Source: Lamellibrachia satsuma (Eukaryota; Annelida; Polychaeta; Sabellida; Siboglinidae). Taken from it: a DNA stretch of 64,000 bases. The position numbers and the translations under genes were made by a program. Positions 32,795 to 42,830 of the stretch are shown here, one piece after another; position 1 is the first letter of the stretch, and the number at the start of each line of letters is the position of its first letter. The stretch is from positions 1,572,001 to 1,636,000 of the forward strand of contig BSQZ01000101.1 in assembly GCA_033239005.1 (NCBI GenBank), given 5' to 3'. Below the pieces are notes generated by a model. It was given only the letters and a program-made list of their open reading frames with translations. It had not been told where the DNA came from and made no database searches.

Positions 32795-35700
32795 GTAGGT
32801 GACACATTTTTCTCTCCTACTGTTAAGTTATGAATTGAGCAGTCCATTCAACAGCACTACTTCTGGTACTAACATTAACTAATTGGCAGTCCTGGGACTG
32901 ATGTGTTATGTACATGAAACTGTACATAGCCAGTTGAAAAAGAAATAACAGATGTTAGTGTCACTTTGTGCAATTTTCATAGTTCCCATCTTCCTGGGTG
33001 TCAAGTATGTTGATGTCTGGTGCTTGGGTTATTTATTGCTTATTAGCTGGTGCTCAATTGTACCGAAAGGTATTTTAGACTTACATTATGTATGGTAGAA
33101 CATAACTTTTGTAGTACAGATTGTGCTTGTTTGTTCTACCAATTATATTGAAAGATATATATCTGGTACAATAACTTATTGTTGTATTATACTACATACC
33201 TAGATTTATTTGATGGTAATTCTAATGCAAATGTTATTATTATTATTTTATTATGTAAGAGTAAAGATCTAGTTACTATGGGAAGAGAAATTGTTGATTG
33301 AATCAGAACTCTAGAATTTAAAGTTATCAAATATTGTAAAAATGACAGTATGCACTGGTAGTAAGCACTGCAAAAACCGTGTACATTGACAAGGCCACAT
33401 GGATAAATTATGACTGGACTGACATATATGTTGTAGGGCACGGCCAGCAACCCTCGCATGGGCGAGTGCACAGATCCACTGTCAGTGTACAGTGACAGAA
33501 GGGCGTGTTCTCCTGCCCCCTCCGAAACAGCTGACGACGGCTGAAGTCACTACGTCTGGCAACGAGACAGCATTTGTTCCATTCAGAGGTACCATGTTGT
33601 TTCACTCAGAGGTACCGTGTTATTTCACTTAAAAATAACCACATTGTTTCACCCAGAGGTACCACTGTGTTTCACTAAGAGGTACCTTACTTAGCTCTGG
33701 AGTTATTTACCTGTTTATTTCTCAGTATCTCCTGTTGCTTCTTTTAAATTCTTTATGTAGTTTGCAATTGTATCGTATACAAACATTCAGAGAAAAATAA
33801 GTAAAGAGACGTACACCTCTCCAAATTGTGTGTTGCAATTTGATATGCTGCGTATTGTTACAAATACTGTATTTGGCCTAATAAGCGTACAATACACTTG
33901 AAAAAAATTGGGCCATGGAAAAATGTCAACGAATCTGTTCTTATAAACGCTATCTGTTCTTATAAACTGTTTAACACTAGTGGTGTTATTGGTGACTAGC
34001 GTAGAACAACTGAAAAGTGATGCAAACTGTTTAACACCAGATGGCGACACTTTTCAGTTGTTCCACACCAGTCAAATTACAATAATTATGGATCCTGCTG
34101 ATTTAAAAAGGGGTAACGCTTAGTAGGTCGAATACAATATCTGTGTTCTGGTGGATGTAGGTGAAAGGGGCTCCACTGTGCTCTCAACACGACCAAGTAT
34201 TCTCTTCTGTGACTTGACACTGGCACCTGGGGAATCACACACCTGTAAGTGACTTGTTCTTTGCAGTGGTTAGTTTACGTTTAAAGCAGCACAGTGTTGT
34301 GTTGCTAACAAGCGATGGGCACAATACTTTTAAGAGTATTGCAAAAATTTGCAATAGACTGAATAGAGACTAGTAATATTACATGTACCCAATTCACAAC
34401 TCTCCGTGGCATAACTAAATAATTTACTTATAACATATGGTCAGTTCTGACCTTTATCCATTTATTCGAGAGATCACTCTATAGTCCCCCCGATCTGCCC
34501 CAGGAAAAAAACATGATCTAACACTTCATTGCAATAGATGTTCTAGACTAGACACCAACATACAAAATGATGATTACATAGATTCACCTGCATTTTAATT
34601 ATCATTCTGTGTCATTCAACCGCTTCCTTGTCCACTTGCCATCTGGAGTTCGTAGCTTTGGGTGACAGTCTTGTTAAATATCTTGTTATAGATGTTTTAA
34701 CAAGATTTAACATGATTATCCCCCAAAGCAACAAGTTCCAGATGGCACGTGGACAAGAAAGCCATTGTTCTATCATGAGTAAAAAAAATTTCATCTGTGT
34801 ATATACCCTCATCATACATTTAAGTTTTGTGCAATTTTTTTCAACAATTGAATTTTTTGGTACAGTTTTATAAAAAATATTCACTCTGCTTGCATTAATA
34901 CAGTCAGTAGATAATTTGTTCCATTCGTGTATTATTTGTTTGCCAGGTTTTTACCAGGAGAATCTTCCTTTGGATGCTCCACCGTCATTCCGTGGCACGG
35001 CAGTCAAATACTCGTACAAACTGACCATTGGCACCCAGAGATTCAGTTGTGCCACAAAGTTACTGCGAGTGCCATTCCGGGTGTTTGTATTGCCAGGTTA
35101 GTCTTAGTTCAGCCACAGAGTTACTGCGAGTGCCATTCCGGGTGTTTGTATTGCCAGGTTAGTCTTAGTTCAGCCACAGAGTTACTGTGAGTGCCATTCC
35201 GGGTGTTTGTATTGCCAGGTTAGTCTTAGTTCAGCCACAGAGTTACTGTGAGTGCCATTCCGGGTGTTTGTATTGCTAGGTTAGTCTTAGTTCAGCCACA
35301 GAGTTACTGTGAGTGCCATTCCGGGTGTTTGTATTGCCAGGTTAGTCTTAGTTCAGCCACAGAGTTACTGCGAGTGCCATTACAGGTGTTTGTATTGCCA
35401 GGTTAGACTTAGTTCAGCCACAGAGTTACTGCGAGTGCCATTCCGGGTGTTTGTATTGCCAGGTTAGTCTTAGTTCAGCCACAGAGTTACTGCGAGTGCC
35501 ATTCCGGGTGTTTGTATTGCCAGGTTAGTCTTAGTTCAGCCACAGAGTTACTGCGAGTGCCATTCCGGGTGTTTGTATTGCCAGGTTAGTCTTAGTTCAG
35601 CCACAGAGTTACTGCGAGTGCCATTCCGGGTGTTTGTATTGCCAGGTTAGTCTTAGTTCAGCCACAGAGTTACTGCGAGTGCCATTCCAGGTGTTTGTAT

Positions 35701-38700
35701 TGCCAGGTTAGTCTTAGTTCAGCCACAGAGTTACTGCGAGTGCCATTCCGGGTGTTTGTATTGCCAGGTTAGTCTTAGTTCAGCCACAGAGTTACTGCGA
35801 GTGCCATTACGGGTGTTTGTATTGCAAGGTTAGTCTTAGTTCAGCCACATAGTTACTGCGAGTGCCATTCCGGGTGTTTGTATTGCCAGATTAGTCTTTG
35901 CTCAGCCACAAAGTTACTAATAGTGCCGTTCAATGTGCTTGTATTGCCAGGTTAGGCTTGGTTCATCCACAAAATTACTGAGTGCCATTCTGGGTGTTTG
36001 GATTGCCAGGTTAGGCTTATTTCAGCCACAAAGTTTTGAGTGCCATTCTGGGTGTTTTAGATTGTACCCATGAGACCAGTCTCACTTCAGGTTAGGCCAT
36101 AGAATCATTGAAAGTTGGCTACTTGTGTAAATATTGTGTACTTGCACAGTAGTTTTGGCTCAACTTGTCAGCAGTAGGTACTGGGTTAATACTCCAAGTC
36201 TGGTTCATATCATTGTGTACAACTAGCTCATCTTGCACCTTGTAAATGGGATGTTTGAAGTATTTGTTTAGGATATGACCCTGAAAGCCACAGGGCACAG
36301 GTCTCTTCTGCCTGCCGACTTTGCCTGTGGAAGTATATACAGTAGGAGTGGTAACTGTTACCTGTGCTTATAAAAATATACCACCATGGTAAAATACCAT
36401 GGTGTTTTGAAACAGGGGCAGCCGTGGCCTAGTGGTTAAGGTGTTGGACTCTAAATCCAAGGGTTGTGAGTTCAAGACCCACACTGGGCACCGTCATTCC
36501 GTGGCACGGCAGTCAAATACTCGTACAAACTGACCATTGGCACCCAGAGATTCAGTTGTGCCACAAAGTTACTGCGAGTGCCATTCTGGGTGTTTGTATT
36601 GCCAGGTTAGTCTTAGTTCAGCCACAGAGTTACTGCGAGTGCCATTCCGGGTGTTTGTATTGCCAGGTTAGTCTTAGTTCAGCCACAGAGTTACTGCGAG
36701 TGCCATTCCGGGTGTTTGTATTGCCAGGTTAGTCTTAGTTCAGCCACAAAGTTACTGCGAGTGCCATTACGGGTGTTTGTATTGCCAGGTTAGTCTTAGT
36801 TCAGCCACAGAGTTACTGCGAGTGCCATTCCAGGTGTTTGTATTGCCAGGTTAGTCTTAGTTCAGCCACAGAGTTACTGCGAGTGCCATTACGGGTGTTT
36901 GTATTGCCAGGTTAGTCTTAGTTCAGCCACAAAGTTACTGTGAGTGCCATTCTGGGTGTTTGTGTTGCCAGATTAGTCTTTGCTCAGCCACAAAGTTACT
37001 AAGAGTGCCGTTCAACGTGCTTGTATTGCCAGGTTAGGCTTGGTTCATCCACAAAATGACTGAGTGCCATTCTGGGTGTTTGGATTGCCAGGTTAGGCTT
37101 ATTTCAGCCACAAAGTTTTGAGTGCCATTCTGGGTGTTTTAGATTGTAATCACGAGACCAGTCTAATTCAGGTTAGGCCATAGAATCATTGAAAGTTGGC
37201 TACTTGTGTAACACGGTTCGTTTTCGAAGCTTAGGCAATTTCGTTTACTCTACTTTGCCTCAGTCTACTCAGCTGTAAATGAGTACAAACACTGTTTGGA
37301 AGGTACCTGCGATGGACTAGTGTCCCGTCCAGGAGGGTCAGTATAACTGCACTCTAAGTTGCTTCGCACTACAGAAACCAGGTTTAAGCACTGGCCATAT
37401 AAGCCTTCATGGCTTCCTAAGACGTAATGCCTGGGGAATGACTTTACCTTTGAAACCACGATATACAATACACAATATATATATATATATATACATGTAT
37501 ATATATATATATATATATTTATGCAACCAACGACGCAAGCCAGGTGTAAGGATATGAAAAGGCCAAATAAATGACGTTTATTAAGAGTATGCCTAATGGC
37601 ATATTATTCCGCTTAAAAGCATGAAGTGTGGACCCTGTAACATGCGCCAAGCATGTGGCTGAGCCTCATACAAAGCCGCTTGGACACAATGCTCCCAGAG
37701 CCCACACTTCGACATAGCAATACAGTACATGTAGTAATATTCATACAACACAATACAATTCATGGCATCATCACCAGCACATTAAAAACATTACCCAATA
37801 CCGACAATACTCGACACAAACCTATTTGCATATACTGCATTACTGGACTACACTACTTGCTAAGATTCCTACTCTATATATTTTTGTAACCTAAAAGGTG
37901 GGGCCATAACGCCACCGTTCACCGAAAACTGTGAACACCCCCACCAATCTGCCATCCCCTTACATGCAAGTAGCAATTTAGTATTCAAGAAAATCTAATA
38001 TATTTTTTTAATGCGTCTGAAGTCCACCTGCCTGCCGCCCGTATCTGCGCATCCGAATCGCCTCTCGAGGCTGCTGCAGTCGCAGCCCCAATGCGGAAGC
38101 TGTGGCCCTTAAATGCGTTGGTGTCATACCCACAGAAGCGCAGCAGCTGCTTCAGTGACGCATCAAATTCAAACCTTAACATTGGCAAACCATCAGGGTA
38201 GGCGAACAGTGGCGCTGGTACGACACCCCTGACACTGAGAAATTCTCGTAAAAAACGAGCCGGATAAAGCTCTGTGCCCGGTATGCCCTCACCGGCGACT
38301 TGCAAGGAGAGGGGACCTTGCTGGGCACTATGTTTAAATCGGCAAAACGATATGGTGATGAGATCGCCAGACAACAACACATCGCCCAAACTCAAACACC
38401 CACGTACCCTACAGCGAGACCGAGGCACCATCTCCCCAACCCGCAAATAAGCTTTGAAGGCAAGTACCATCATCGCCCTAAGCATTAAACACTTGTAATG
38501 TGACGAGAAAACAGTGGGCATGGCAACTACCAGATGGGAAAGAATCTGTAGGGTGACAGGCAAGCGGACATCAGGAACGGCGCCCACACTGCGTGCGCCG
38601 GCTAACAATTTAGTAACAAGAAAAGCATTAGAAGGGTCAGGAAACCCATTAACCTTGTGGAAATAAGACACAGCTGAAACCGTAGACACGATGGATGATG

Positions 38701-41700
38701 GGGCCAAACCTAGTGCAAATAGATGCGCAATAAACAGCAAGATCATATGAACAGAAACTGGCAAACACAAGGGAACGCCTATCGAACCATAAAATGCTAC
38801 CAATTTCTTCCATGCGCGCTCATAATGGGCCCTGGATGACGGTGCTAGTGACGCTGTCAGCAGGTGTTCTAAAGAATCCCTAAGCCGGCTGGGGATATGT
38901 GGTACGGCACTTCCCTCGGGCTGGCCGTCGCCCAGGGCGCCAACACGCGGAATTCGTCTACCTGTAAACGTGAGAGTTTATCAGCGAGAATGTTACATCG
39001 ACCTGGTATGTGGGATGCAGTGAAGTTAATATTAAACCTGAGGCACGCCAATACCAGCGGACGCAGCAAGGCCATGATATGGGGCTCCCGCGACGTTTGC
39101 TTATTAATGATAGGAACAAGGGCTGCGTTGTCGGTGAAAAAACAGATACTCTGATTAGCCCAAACAGAACCCCAGACATGTACGGCTACCATAATGGGAT
39201 ACAATTCCAAAATGGCCACATTGTAGCAACGCCACTCTACGGGCCACACACCGTAAAACCATTCTGGCCCGCAAATGGCCCCATAACCGACGCCGCCAGC
39301 GGCGTCTGTGTACAGACGTAAGTAGTCGCCTGTAAGAAAGTGCTCATCCAAGAAAAAAGACCTACCATTGAAATGTGTCAAAAAATCTAGCCACACTCCC
39401 AGATCCAGTTTAGCTTGTCGTGTCAGGCGAATGTGGTGGTGTGGCTTAGAGCATCACCTAGTTAAGTCAATTAGTCGTCGCAGAAAGGCCCTACCTGGGA
39501 CCACAACGGAACACGCAAAATTCAGTACACCAATGAGGGATTGAAGCTCTTTGAGTGTAACCTTCTGTTTATGTGTGAACTCCAAAAGTAACGCCCTGGC
39601 CTTGAACAGTTTGTCGTCGGGCAGTCGCGCCTCCATGCGGACAGTGTCCAAGATTATCCCTAAAAACGTGATGGACGAAGATGGACCGACAGTTTTATCA
39701 GGCGCCAGGGGGACCCCAATTTGGTGGCAAAGGTCAATAAAGGCCATCAAATCATGTTCACATTTACCCGCGGAATGGGCCATAAAGAGAAAATCATCAA
39801 TCACATGCACTACCTCAGTCGCCCCCAACTTATACTTGGAAACCCACTCCAAAGCCGAGCTGAAACATTCAAAAATGGCACAAGAACTAGAGCAGCCCAT
39901 TGGTAGAACTGCATCCATATAGAAATATCATGGTATACCATGTAATACCACGTAATACCATAATACACCATGGTATACCATGTAATTCTATGGTATATTT
40001 TCATAAGGGTGCTGAAGGAGTGATGTTTTCTATATCTTACCCACCAAGGGGTTAGCTTAGATAATTCTCCCAACTACCTCGCATGAGATGTACAAGAGAA
40101 ACTTTGTTCTACCAGTGTATGATCTGGCAACTGTTATTGTGGGTAAAATTACGACCGATAGAATGTGTCCATTATAGACAGGGTTTGTGAAGTTATTTAC
40201 TGGTATGAGCAGGACTTCATAAAGATGTATGTTATAGACACTCGTCTTTTGTTTGCAGGCTTGAATGACCTGACAGTCTACAGTGAACCAGGAGAGTTGA
40301 AGCCAAGCAATCCCTTCCAGACGAGTCCACAGACAGAGAATTCACTGCTAGACATTGCCCTCGAGGTCCTCCAGACCATGACCTGCAGGAAAGGACCAAG
40401 TGAGTGGTCCTTGATCTATAAGTCACGGAAGGTGATTTGCAGTCACACTTTAGTAACGTGTGTGGGCACTGGGCAGCACTGTCTGTGATACAGGCAGCAC
40501 GTGTCGCATGCTTTGCATCAGGCTCTGTATGGTCTGCTGGAGGATTCCGTTGCACTCCTCTAGCAGTGCTTGGATAAGTTCCTGCCTGTTGATTGGTCTC
40601 GGAAGACTTCAACCCACATGCCTCTGAAGCTCATCCCATAGATTATGTTACTTTGTAAAATTACTGTGACTTATTACTGTCATACAAATAGTAATAACAC
40701 TTAGTGCTTTTCGTTTGTCACATTTCAATTAATAAAATGTTGGTGTTTCGATATAAATACAGTTGCTGTTATTATTTTTGTAACACAACGATGTCTGGCA
40801 GTGTTATATTAATGGTAATTTTTTATGTGGAGTATAAAAAAAATTTTGCTAAAGGATTTGTTACCTGCAAAGTCTCTGTTCATGTTAATATCTCAAATAA
40901 TCTGACCTAATAATTCTGATAACATTGTTGAAAAAATTTATTAATACACAACATAAAATGCATATAATATTGATAATATATAATAATATACCTTTGTGTA
41001 TTACACATACATGATTTCTGTGTATTTTGCAAATGTAATGTGTAGTTAGAGGAGCCTTCATCCTATGTCCAGCTGTATTAGTGTATGCTACTGACACATC
41101 TTTTGTAGGTTTCTACAACATAACCAATTCCCATGGACGAGTGGCCAGATTCTGTCTATTCAAGCAAGCCTACAGGATAGGGGATGATATCGTAGGCACA
41201 TGCGACTTTACTGAAGCCACAATTCCTTGTGTTCAAGTTAGTAGTCTTTTCCTTTGCATAATATCAACTCAGCTATCTGTATATTGTGGTAGACATCAAA
41301 GCATTTAAAACAGATACGCTAATGATGCTGGAATTCCTAATATGGATACTTATATTTTCAAGTTACAATTCAAATGTGCATTTATTTGCACATAAATAGA
41401 ATGAAGCAGAATTAAGCAACTGAATTGACATAAATATCTAGAATGGATTACAATTTCACCTAGAAACAACACCAATCAATATTTCCAATTTCAATAAAGA
41501 ATCTGCTAGGTTTTGCCAGAAATCTGCCTAGCGTCAAAAGTATTTGTGCTTCGAGTTAAGTTTGCTATAAGTTTATATTTGTCACAAGAATTTTATGTAC
41601 TTTATCACAATATTTCCATTTGAAACAAATCCTTATAAAAACAGGATACAACTGAACCTCTCACAAATCCATATTGCATACAGGAAATTATGACAAACAT

Positions 41701-42830
41701 GTGTTGTGTTCCTGTGTCTTGTAGTTCTCTGTAACACTACAAAGTGAGGAACAGGTCGCTGAAGATTGCCAATGCAAGCCAGGTCAAAGTTCCACGGTGA
41801 CGTCATATAGCAAGACACAGGAGCTGTGTATTCACACGTCAAAAACAAACATCAACATCGCTATCCCTCTCACTGCTACACCGGCATTCATCACAGACAT
41901 AGGTGAGAGCTCCGACAACATATCTCAGCACCAAAAATGCAAACAGTGTACAAATATACCAAATTTTAATTAAAAATAACTGGACAACTTTAAGGGACAA
42001 CGTATGATCGTTTTTATCATAAAATTATGTTATGTAGTGTAAATGTCTTAATTGCCCAGTCACAATGTATTTGTAATACGTCTGTGCTGGCATGTCTACT
42101 AGTTTACACTTGTACCAAGTCATAACAACTGTTTCCTGCTTCAACATTCGTAGTTTTACACTTATACTATATGTCACCTCTGTTCTTGTTGTAGCACATG
42201 CATTGTCATCAGCACTTTGAGTTTATTAATCTATCAAGCAAAGTGTCTGCCTGTTGCTGCCTATACATGGTTGCATCTGTTGGCCCATCCTGGGGTCCTT
42301 ATGACCGACGTGGGGGGTTGAATGTGAAGCTACTGTAATCAATAAATAAAAATGATATGCTCACATTGTTGTGCATTCAATGCAACGTTGAATTTTCGAT
42401 AGTGTCAAGTTATTGTATTCAGTGAAATTCTACGGATAATTAGCACAACAGCACACATATGGTTTAATTGTATTGTGTAGTATAGCGTAAACTATTTAGA
42501 ATTTGGAAAACGTTTGTAAGGAGTTGTAAGCTCTTGCGGTGACTGCTTTTCTCCTCATGTAGTGCAGGGTAACTTGGCCATTGAGTCACGACTGTTTTCT
42601 TTGTAGTGTGTCTGCGCTGGCACCTGCACTTTGAGTTTGTCACGTGCAAGACGCCGCTGCCACACATGAGCGTGCCAGACAACCCGTCGAAGCCTGCGTG
42701 TCTACAGGGACCCCCACAGCTGGAGGTCGAGACCATGGTGTGGGATCTTCCCATCCGTGTGTTTGCAACAAACCCAGTCTATGCCTCCAGCGTGTCTCTG
42801 TTGCGTACAGACACCAGCTGTTGTGTCTGA
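32676..42830 (+). CDS. RGP1: RGP1 homologue, Rab6 GEF complex subunit (complete, 8 coding exons)
   Basis: RGP1 and RIC1 form the Golgi nucleotide-exchange factor that activates Rab6 in retrograde transport; RGP1 has an arrestin-like beta fold (family knowledge). Exons 32,676-32,794; 33,437-33,588; 34,161-34,244; 34,947-35,096; 40,259-40,399; 41,109-41,236; 41,725-41,902; 42,607-42,830 join in phase to 391 codons plus TGA, the same length as the human protein. Conserved landmarks are MIEV at the start, [84 protein letters not shown] and WDLPIRV. All junctions are GT-AG. Intron 4 (5.2 kb) holds exon-derived minisatellites and an antisense retroelement; intron 2 holds a MITE. Confidence 0.95.
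33437..33588 (+). CDS. RGP1: RGP1 exon 2
   Basis: Contains the conserved [11 protein letters not shown]; acceptor ttgtag, donor gtacca. Its donor edge is repeated downstream. Confidence 0.92.
33571..33690 (+). repeat. 23-bp array made from the RGP1 exon 2 donor edge
   Basis: ttc-cagag|gtacc is repeated with GT at 33,589 (real), 33,612, 33,659 and 33,682, with one degenerate unit between; steps are 23 bp or a multiple of it. Confidence 0.88.
33870..34134. mobile_element. Foldback MITE copy 2
   Basis: Inverted relative to 4,010-4,312, with the same ends (taataagcgtac at the left, acgcttagtaggtcgaata at the right) and the same internal hairpin (gtagaacaactgaaaa / ttttcagttgttccac). It ends 26 bp before RGP1 exon 3. 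Confidence 0.82.
34161..34244 (+). CDS. RGP1: RGP1 exon 3
   Basis: [20 protein letters not shown] then APGES; acceptor gatgtag, donor gtaagt. Confidence 0.93.
34612..34775. repeat. Inverted pair of LINE 3' tails
   Basis: cttccttgtccacttgccat...cttgttaaat is followed by the inverted copy aacaagatttaaca...gatggcacgtggacaagaaa, i.e. two tails of the 27,310 LINE family facing each other. Confidence 0.75.
34947..35096 (+). CDS. RGP1: RGP1 exon 4
   Basis: [19 protein letters not shown] and [13 protein letters not shown]; acceptor tgccag, donor gttagt. Its 3' edge is the founder of the following 61-bp array. Confidence 0.93.
35036..36060 (+). repeat. 61-bp minisatellite made from the RGP1 exon 4 donor edge, array 1
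   Basis: About 15 units: ~48 nt of exon 4 (agttactgcgagtgccattc ... ttgtattgccag) followed by the donor gttagt and 8-9 bp of intron. The first twelve are nearly identical and the last few decay (gttaggcttg). Confidence 0.97.
36414..37460 (+). mobile_element. tRNA-derived SINE split by a copied RGP1 exon 4 block
   Basis: Head at 36,414-36,490 is tRNA-like: A-box tggcctagtgg, anticodon arm ttgga/tccaa with a CTCTAAA loop, box B-like gagttcaagaccc. The body (ttcgaagcttaggcaatttc, tactttgcctcagtc, gtaaatgagtac, ggtacctgcgatggactag, cactggccatataagcc) resumes at about 37,215. Between them lies about 720 bp copied from RGP1 exon 4 and its array. Confidence 0.78.
36489..37214 (+). repeat. Second copy of RGP1 partial exon 4 plus 61-bp array
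   Basis: Starts in mid-exon 4 (caccgtcattcc), lacks the acceptor, continues through about ten 61-bp units and the same degenerate units and trailing sequence as array 1 (tcaggttaggccatagaatc, gaaagttggctacttgtgta). It is a segmental duplication with fewer units. Confidence 0.93.
37516..37965 (-). repeat. Terminal-repeat region of the DIRS-like element
   Basis: Matches 14,961-15,343, 15,831-16,250 and 6,636-6,777 (atatgaaaaggccaaat, ggtggggcca...cgccacc). It lies directly downstream of the recombinase stop in the minus direction and contains the hairpin gttcac...gtgaac. Confidence 0.75.
37985..38890 (-). CDS. Tyrosine recombinase of a DIRS-like retrotransposon
   Basis: Reads from about 38,890 ([20 protein letters not shown]) to a stop after KKYIRFS. 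Family catalytic residues are visible: Arg in AYLRVGEMV, the HSFRIGAAT box (H-x-x-R) and a Tyr in LKKYIRF near the C-terminus. The enzyme circularises and integrates DIRS-type cDNA (family knowledge). No ATG is seen near the frame start; it overlaps the end of the RT-RH frame. Antisense inside RGP1 intron 4. Confidence 0.85.
   Translation of the reverse strand, partial: SRLRDSLEHLLTASLAPSSRAHYERAWKKLVAFYGSIGVPLCLPVSVHMILLFIAHLFALGLAPSSIVSTVSAVSYFHKVNGFPDPSNAFLVTKLLAGARSVGAVPDVRLPVTLQILSHLVVAMPTVFSSHYKCLMLRAMMVLAFKAYLRVGEMVPRSRCRVRGCLSLGDVLLSGDLITISFCRFKHSAQQGPLSLQVAGEGIPGTELYPARFLREFLSVRGVVPAPLFAYPDGLPMLRFEFDASLKQLLRFCGYDTNAFKGHSFRIGAATAAASRGDSDAQIRAAGRWTSDALKKYIRFS
38869..39918 (-). pseudogene. 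DIRS-like reverse transcriptase-RNase H, truncated, one stop
   Basis: A single frame broken by one TGA near 39,452. The RT part keeps [11 protein letters not shown] (the active-site box reads IDD) and TFLGIILDT. The RNase H part has [29 protein letters not shown] and [16 protein letters not shown]. The N-terminal RT motifs and the element's 5' end are missing; the match stops near 39,922. Confidence 0.85.
39922..40020. repeat. Palindromic (ccatggtatacc) tract
   Basis: Repeated catggtataccatg and taataccacg motifs form a short self-complementary tract at the truncated edge of the DIRS-like element. A related ccaccatggt...accatggtg occurs near 36,382-36,406. Confidence 0.6.
40259..40399 (+). 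CDS. RGP1: RGP1 exon 5
   Basis: [20 protein letters not shown] onward, a divergent linker; acceptor tttgcag, donor gtgagt. Phases fit exons 4 and 6. Confidence 0.88.
41109..41236 (+). CDS. RGP1: RGP1 exon 6
   Basis: [20 protein letters not shown] then [13 protein letters not shown]; acceptor ttgtag, donor gttagt. Confidence 0.93.
41725..41902 (+). CDS. RGP1: RGP1 exon 7
   Basis: [20 protein letters not shown] through [15 protein letters not shown]; acceptor cttgtag, donor gtgaga. Confidence 0.92.
42607..42830 (+). CDS. RGP1: RGP1 exon 8 (stop)
   Basis: [11 protein letters not shown], then [17 protein letters not shown], ending at TGA 42,828-42,830. Acceptor ttgtag. Confidence 0.94.

Noticed and set aside
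36414..36490. Genuine tRNA gene
   Set aside because: The loop gives a CTA anticodon, the T-arm has a mismatch and the acceptor stem does not pair well; a SINE body follows. It is a SINE head.
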